Origin: Papiliotrema nemorosa
Taxonomy: Eukaryota > Basidiomycota > Tremellomycetes > Tremellales > Rhynchogastremaceae
Assembly (NCBI GenBank): GCA_032158125.1
Contig: JASKOT010000007.1
Location: forward strand, 496,001 to 560,000
DNA: 64,000 nt
Reading direction: 5' to 3'
The position numbers and the translations under genes were made by a program. Under the pieces are notes generated by a model. It ran no database searches, was not told the origin of the DNA, and saw only the letters and a list, made by a program, of their open reading frames with translations. This document shows, piece after piece, positions 60,719 to 64,000 of this stretch. Numbering within the stretch: the stretch's first letter is position 1; each line of letters starts with the position of its first letter.

Positions 60719-62214
60719 TTACTTACGTTTTCCCAGGCCGAAGCTCTTCTTTCTCTCGTCCCTTTGAGCCTCTGTCTCGCTTTTTCTCTTCACTGCCACT
60801 TTCTTTGTACTCTTCAAGGGCTCTTGTGCTATTTCCAACATCCAGGCGCGGTCTGGAATTGGGAATGCTTTGAAGTATGGGATGGTGGTTATTCGTCTGA
60901 TGCGCGCCCTTACTAAGCCGTACATCATTGACGGAGTCAGCGGAAATCTTTGCCCGAACAAAGTATTCCATTTTTCGATTTGGTCGTTGTGCCTGGTAGG
61001 CGAGCCAGGTAGCAAACCTCCACTATCAACATGCGCCGTAACAGCATCCATGAATTCCAATACAATCCTAGCTGACTTATCAACAGCGCAAAGAAGGCGA
61101 CGATCGAGAGACATACCTGGAATCGTGGGGCACTTGAAAAAGGACGTGTCAAACAAATTGACATTGCAACCCAATGAGCTGCCATTGGCGTCGCTCAGTG
61201 CAATCAAGATAGCCTCGGTGATATGTATGATCGTCAATGGCGTCGTTTCGGGGCACTCCAATACAGAAATCATACGCCAATGTCGGATATCGCATATTAC
61301 CTTCACTGAGTTGAATCGGGCATTTGGGGCGGAAGGCGCTAAGTGCGATAACATCCTCCATTTCACGCATTCAGACATTCCGATGTAGAAATTGCCGGTC
61401 GGCGCAAGGAGCATGTAAACACCTCTGCCGATGTATTGTTTAGCGTCGCGATTGCCGACATTTGAGAGAATACAGTTGCGTATGTTTTCGGCTGTCGGTG
61501 TGGTCTTTCTGGGTGGGATCAGCGGGTGCGCTGGCAGATTTAACCTACTGCATGGAGTCACCAATGGATTTAGCCAATCCTGCCTCGAGAGATAACATCC
61601 AGACCAGACATAGAAAGAGATACATTCGTCCATGAACAGGGCTAATATGCAAAAGCCCGTCGTAAACATTTCTTGTTGTCGAAGAATCGGCAGTTGAAAT
61701 AGGGGATCCTTGCTGATTTAACTTCCAGTGAACGGGATTGCCTCTACGTTGGCTACACATAGATTGACACAATACAGGGAAGATTGTTTCGGCTACCCTC
61801 GACAAATCTGGTGGTCAGGGAATCGTATAACGCATAACGAGGGGATAAGTGAAGGGGGGTGATGCTGATCTTACCAGAGATGGTTTGGTCGTCGATAAGC
61901 GCATCAATATTTCGGTGTAATTGCTCCCATCTTTGCTTGTCTGTTGCGGTATACCAGCCTTCAATGCTCTCATCACTGTTATTTCCGCTCGCACTTTGCT
62001 CATCGCTCTCGGAATGGGAATCTGCCATACCGTCCTTGTTGAGTATTCGATCCTGTTCTTCTAAAGCATGACGGACATTGTCGATATCCGCAAGGGAATG
62101 ATTATGGACCTGTGTCGTACTGTTATAATCGCCGCTTGCATTGTGCTGCTCTGATAGGAGTTGTGCTAATGACTCGAGGTGGAATGCTAACGCGGTGGAT
62201 GGGAGGGTTGACAT
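60719..62214 (-). CDS. GIY-YIG nuclease-domain protein
   Basis: Three exons close in frame: 61875-62214, 61549-61807, 60719-61508 (462 aa). The N-terminal 120 residues are acidic and Ser/Asn/Asp-rich with helices (ADIDNVRHALEEQDRILNKD, RWEQLHRNIDALIDD). A hydrophobic stretch (RMYLFLCLVWMLSLEAGL) follows. The GIY-YIG domain (residues about 229-317; nt 61423-61157) is complete. It shows GVYMLL, then NFYIGMS (both tyrosines), the catalytic Arg in VKWRMLSHL, the metal-binding Glu in IITEAILIAL-like ITEAILIAL, and the Asn in LGCNVNLF. A C-terminal part with AVDKSARIVLEFMDAVTAHV and a strongly basic tail (KSTKKVAVKRKSETEAQRDE, ending GLGKRK) could bind DNA or act as a nuclear signal. There is no SLX1-type zinc finger, so it is not Slx1. 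Such nucleases are known in homing elements, Penelope retroelements and large DNA viruses. Confidence 0.75.
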
Positions 62215-64000
62215 AATGGATTGGGGCGCGTTGGCGATAAACCGTGACGATGTTTCGAATGGTATATGGCCAATGTCTGCGCGTGAGCATTGCTTTTCAT
62301 GACCGGCAACTGATCGATATCGTCATGACACGAACTATATGCGGAGTATAGAAGATCCTTCAGTATTCGAGCAGTGCGATCGATTAGAAGATTAAGATGA
62401 TTAAGATTAGCCGCGGACCAAGGTGCCGCGGCAAACCCACGTGCTTTCTGGCGTTTTCCGGGATCGCGAGTGGCTCAGTGGCTTAAAGCGCTTCACGATA
62501 TGCATCACGTAGAAGGCACGCACATACAGCTTTCGTGGGCGAATGAAGCCATGACTGAACAGGCTCTGATCAAAAGGGCCTTGCGAACGCATAGTAATCT
62601 CGCGGAAATCGGAATACGAGATTGCCGTGGACAAGTTATACACAGCTAACATGGAAGACGATACAGTTTTCATGTCAAGTCCGGGACACGCTCGCGGCCG
62701 TCTGAGCTAACGGTACCCATGGCTCTGAAGACTTCATGTACCCAGGTATGAGGGGCCAGAGTCGTATACGACATGGAAATGTCGGATCCTGATCAAACAA
62801 AAGCAGATCTGACGGCTTGGAGTCATCGTGATGTATACATGTCGAAGGCAGGTGGGTAGAACGCACGTCTTCTCAACGGCAGCATAGAGTGAAGACTGAG
62901 CGTCATTTGTCATCTCTGCTATCACTGCTCGGAAACGAGGTCAAGCACGCCCAAAGTGCTCGGCGCCGTGTATGCCGTCTGTACACAGGGAGGATGTCCG
63001 CGGGCCTGAGTACTCCTGCAGCGCCGCTTACAAGGAGTGAGACTGTCTACTACGCTGAGTAAACCCTGAGGGCTGTCTCTAGTGGTGAGTCTCACAAGGA
63101 CTCAATTATCGACTCAATCTTTCCGTGTGGAATCAATGGCCCATAGGTCTGTTCAAAAGCCACCCTGCGCATGATACAAGCTGTTTGTTTTGGCCGGAGC
63201 GCCTTTCCGAGCATTCCCCGACCATCTTCGGCGGGCCATTCTATCGACTGAGATCCGAGGACAGCCCCCCGGAGCCAAGGGGGCGGTAGGTGCCTCTGTC
63301 GGAAGGACCTGCACTTACGACTTGTATGGGATCAGGGTATGTGATGCTCCGCGTGGACATGTATTGACTCCTCAGTGCAAAGTGACGAGGAATTGTCATT
63401 ACCTCCTGAATCCAGTCGATCCGACTACACCAGACGGACTAGCATGCATTAAAACTCTCAACAGATTCATCTACTACTTCCTGTCATAGGCCTCAGGAGT
63501 CACAATATCCGCACTCGATAGCCGACCGACAGCATGGACCGTGGCGGAACAGGCGGCGTCTTCGAGACAACCAGTACCATTTCCTCGATTTTGTCACAGC
63601 GAGCGACACTAGATTAGCCCCATTTCGTTGGCACTGATTTGTCTTTTTTTCTTGGTGGGTCTCCAATTTCGCATATGGGTTGAACGGTTTGGATCTCCTG
63701 CGAGATTCAATCGACAGTGTTTATAGTGGCTTTCGGTGGTACAGTATGGGCGATGGCATGCTGCTTATTTGAGTAGGAGTGTATCGAGTTACTATCCTCT
63801 TGGGTGTCTGTCAGATGCCTGTTAGAGTATGTATCTCGAGACGCTTGGTATCAATGCATATCATAGCTATATTCAAAAGTCCTCATCGGATGAGAATGGG
63901 TCAGAGAGGAAAGCGGTAGTTGTTTTTGTAGACCAGTAACGTGAAATATCAATCGTGTGAGGGTATTCAAACCTCGCCCTAATCTGTTCTGGGCTGCGGA
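62215..64000. other. Gene-poor right edge, 1.8 kb
   Basis: Short frames (62407-62673 -, 63190-63489 +) have ATG starts but no family resemblance or splice support. No repeats, tRNA or mobile-element motif recognised. A gene extending beyond the window edge cannot be judged. Confidence 0.35.

Noticed and set aside
46490..62214. Search by eye for terminal inverted repeats or target-site duplications around the island
   Set aside because: No convincing pair found between 46.5-46.7 kb and 62.2-62.7 kb; an alignment tool is needed to exclude them.
62471..62481. tRNA A-box match (tggctcagtgg)
   Set aside because: No B box (GGTTCRANTCC) within 100 nt and no acceptor-stem pairing, so not a tRNA gene.
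57593..64000. Retrotransposon or telomere remnant
   Set aside because: No reverse transcriptase, integrase or TTAGGG-type array could be seen.

Overview
This window is nuclear DNA of a basidiomycete yeast, most likely of the order Tremellales (Cryptococcus/Kwoniella relatives). The grounds are many short introns of about 35-70 nt with GTGAG/GTAAG donors and CTGAC/CTAAC branch sites, CGA-rich arginine usage, and orthologues that read like Cryptococcus proteins. Genes lie closely packed on both strands. Exon coordinates were worked out by hand from splice signals and reading-frame closure; they are inferred, not confirmed by transcripts.

Core region (1-42.2 kb): 3' part of AMP deaminase (cut by the window edge), an SH3-domain protein, a KLHDC4/Kel3-type kelch protein, an SPT16 (FACT) gene that lacks the usual N-terminal half, a multispanning membrane protein with a Cys-rich lumenal domain, a membrane-anchored heparinase II/III-like protein, VPS35 (retromer), beta-tubulin, VPS23/TSG101 (ESCRT-I), NOP9, mitochondrial EF-Ts, a group III (Nik1-type) hybrid histidine kinase, a PalI/Sur7-type membrane protein, NOT2 (CCR4-NOT), septin CDC12 and HEM3 (porphobilinogen deaminase). 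These are ordinary housekeeping or signalling genes with no sign of operon-like grouping.

Transition (42.2-46.5 kb): a second copy, on the minus strand, of the Cys-rich membrane protein found at 9-12 kb. One of its introns is enlarged and consists almost entirely of a decayed antisense piece of an HSP70 gene. A second HSP70 3'-end remnant, in the opposite orientation, lies at 46.24-46.49 kb, where recognisable core genes stop.

Orphan island (46.5-62.2 kb): seven intron-containing genes with no function I can recognise from sequence, except that one encodes a complete GIY-YIG nuclease domain. They are two putative membrane proteins, a 672-codon protein, a small 150-aa protein, a head-to-head pair of diverged duplicates (about 500 aa each) and the GIY-YIG protein. 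The frames close cleanly through many introns, so these look like living genes rather than debris. The island is the best candidate here for an undescribed mobile or virus-derived system or a fast-evolving subtelomeric block. I found no terminal repeats by eye. The flanks (57.6-60.7 and 62.2-64 kb) are nearly gene-free.
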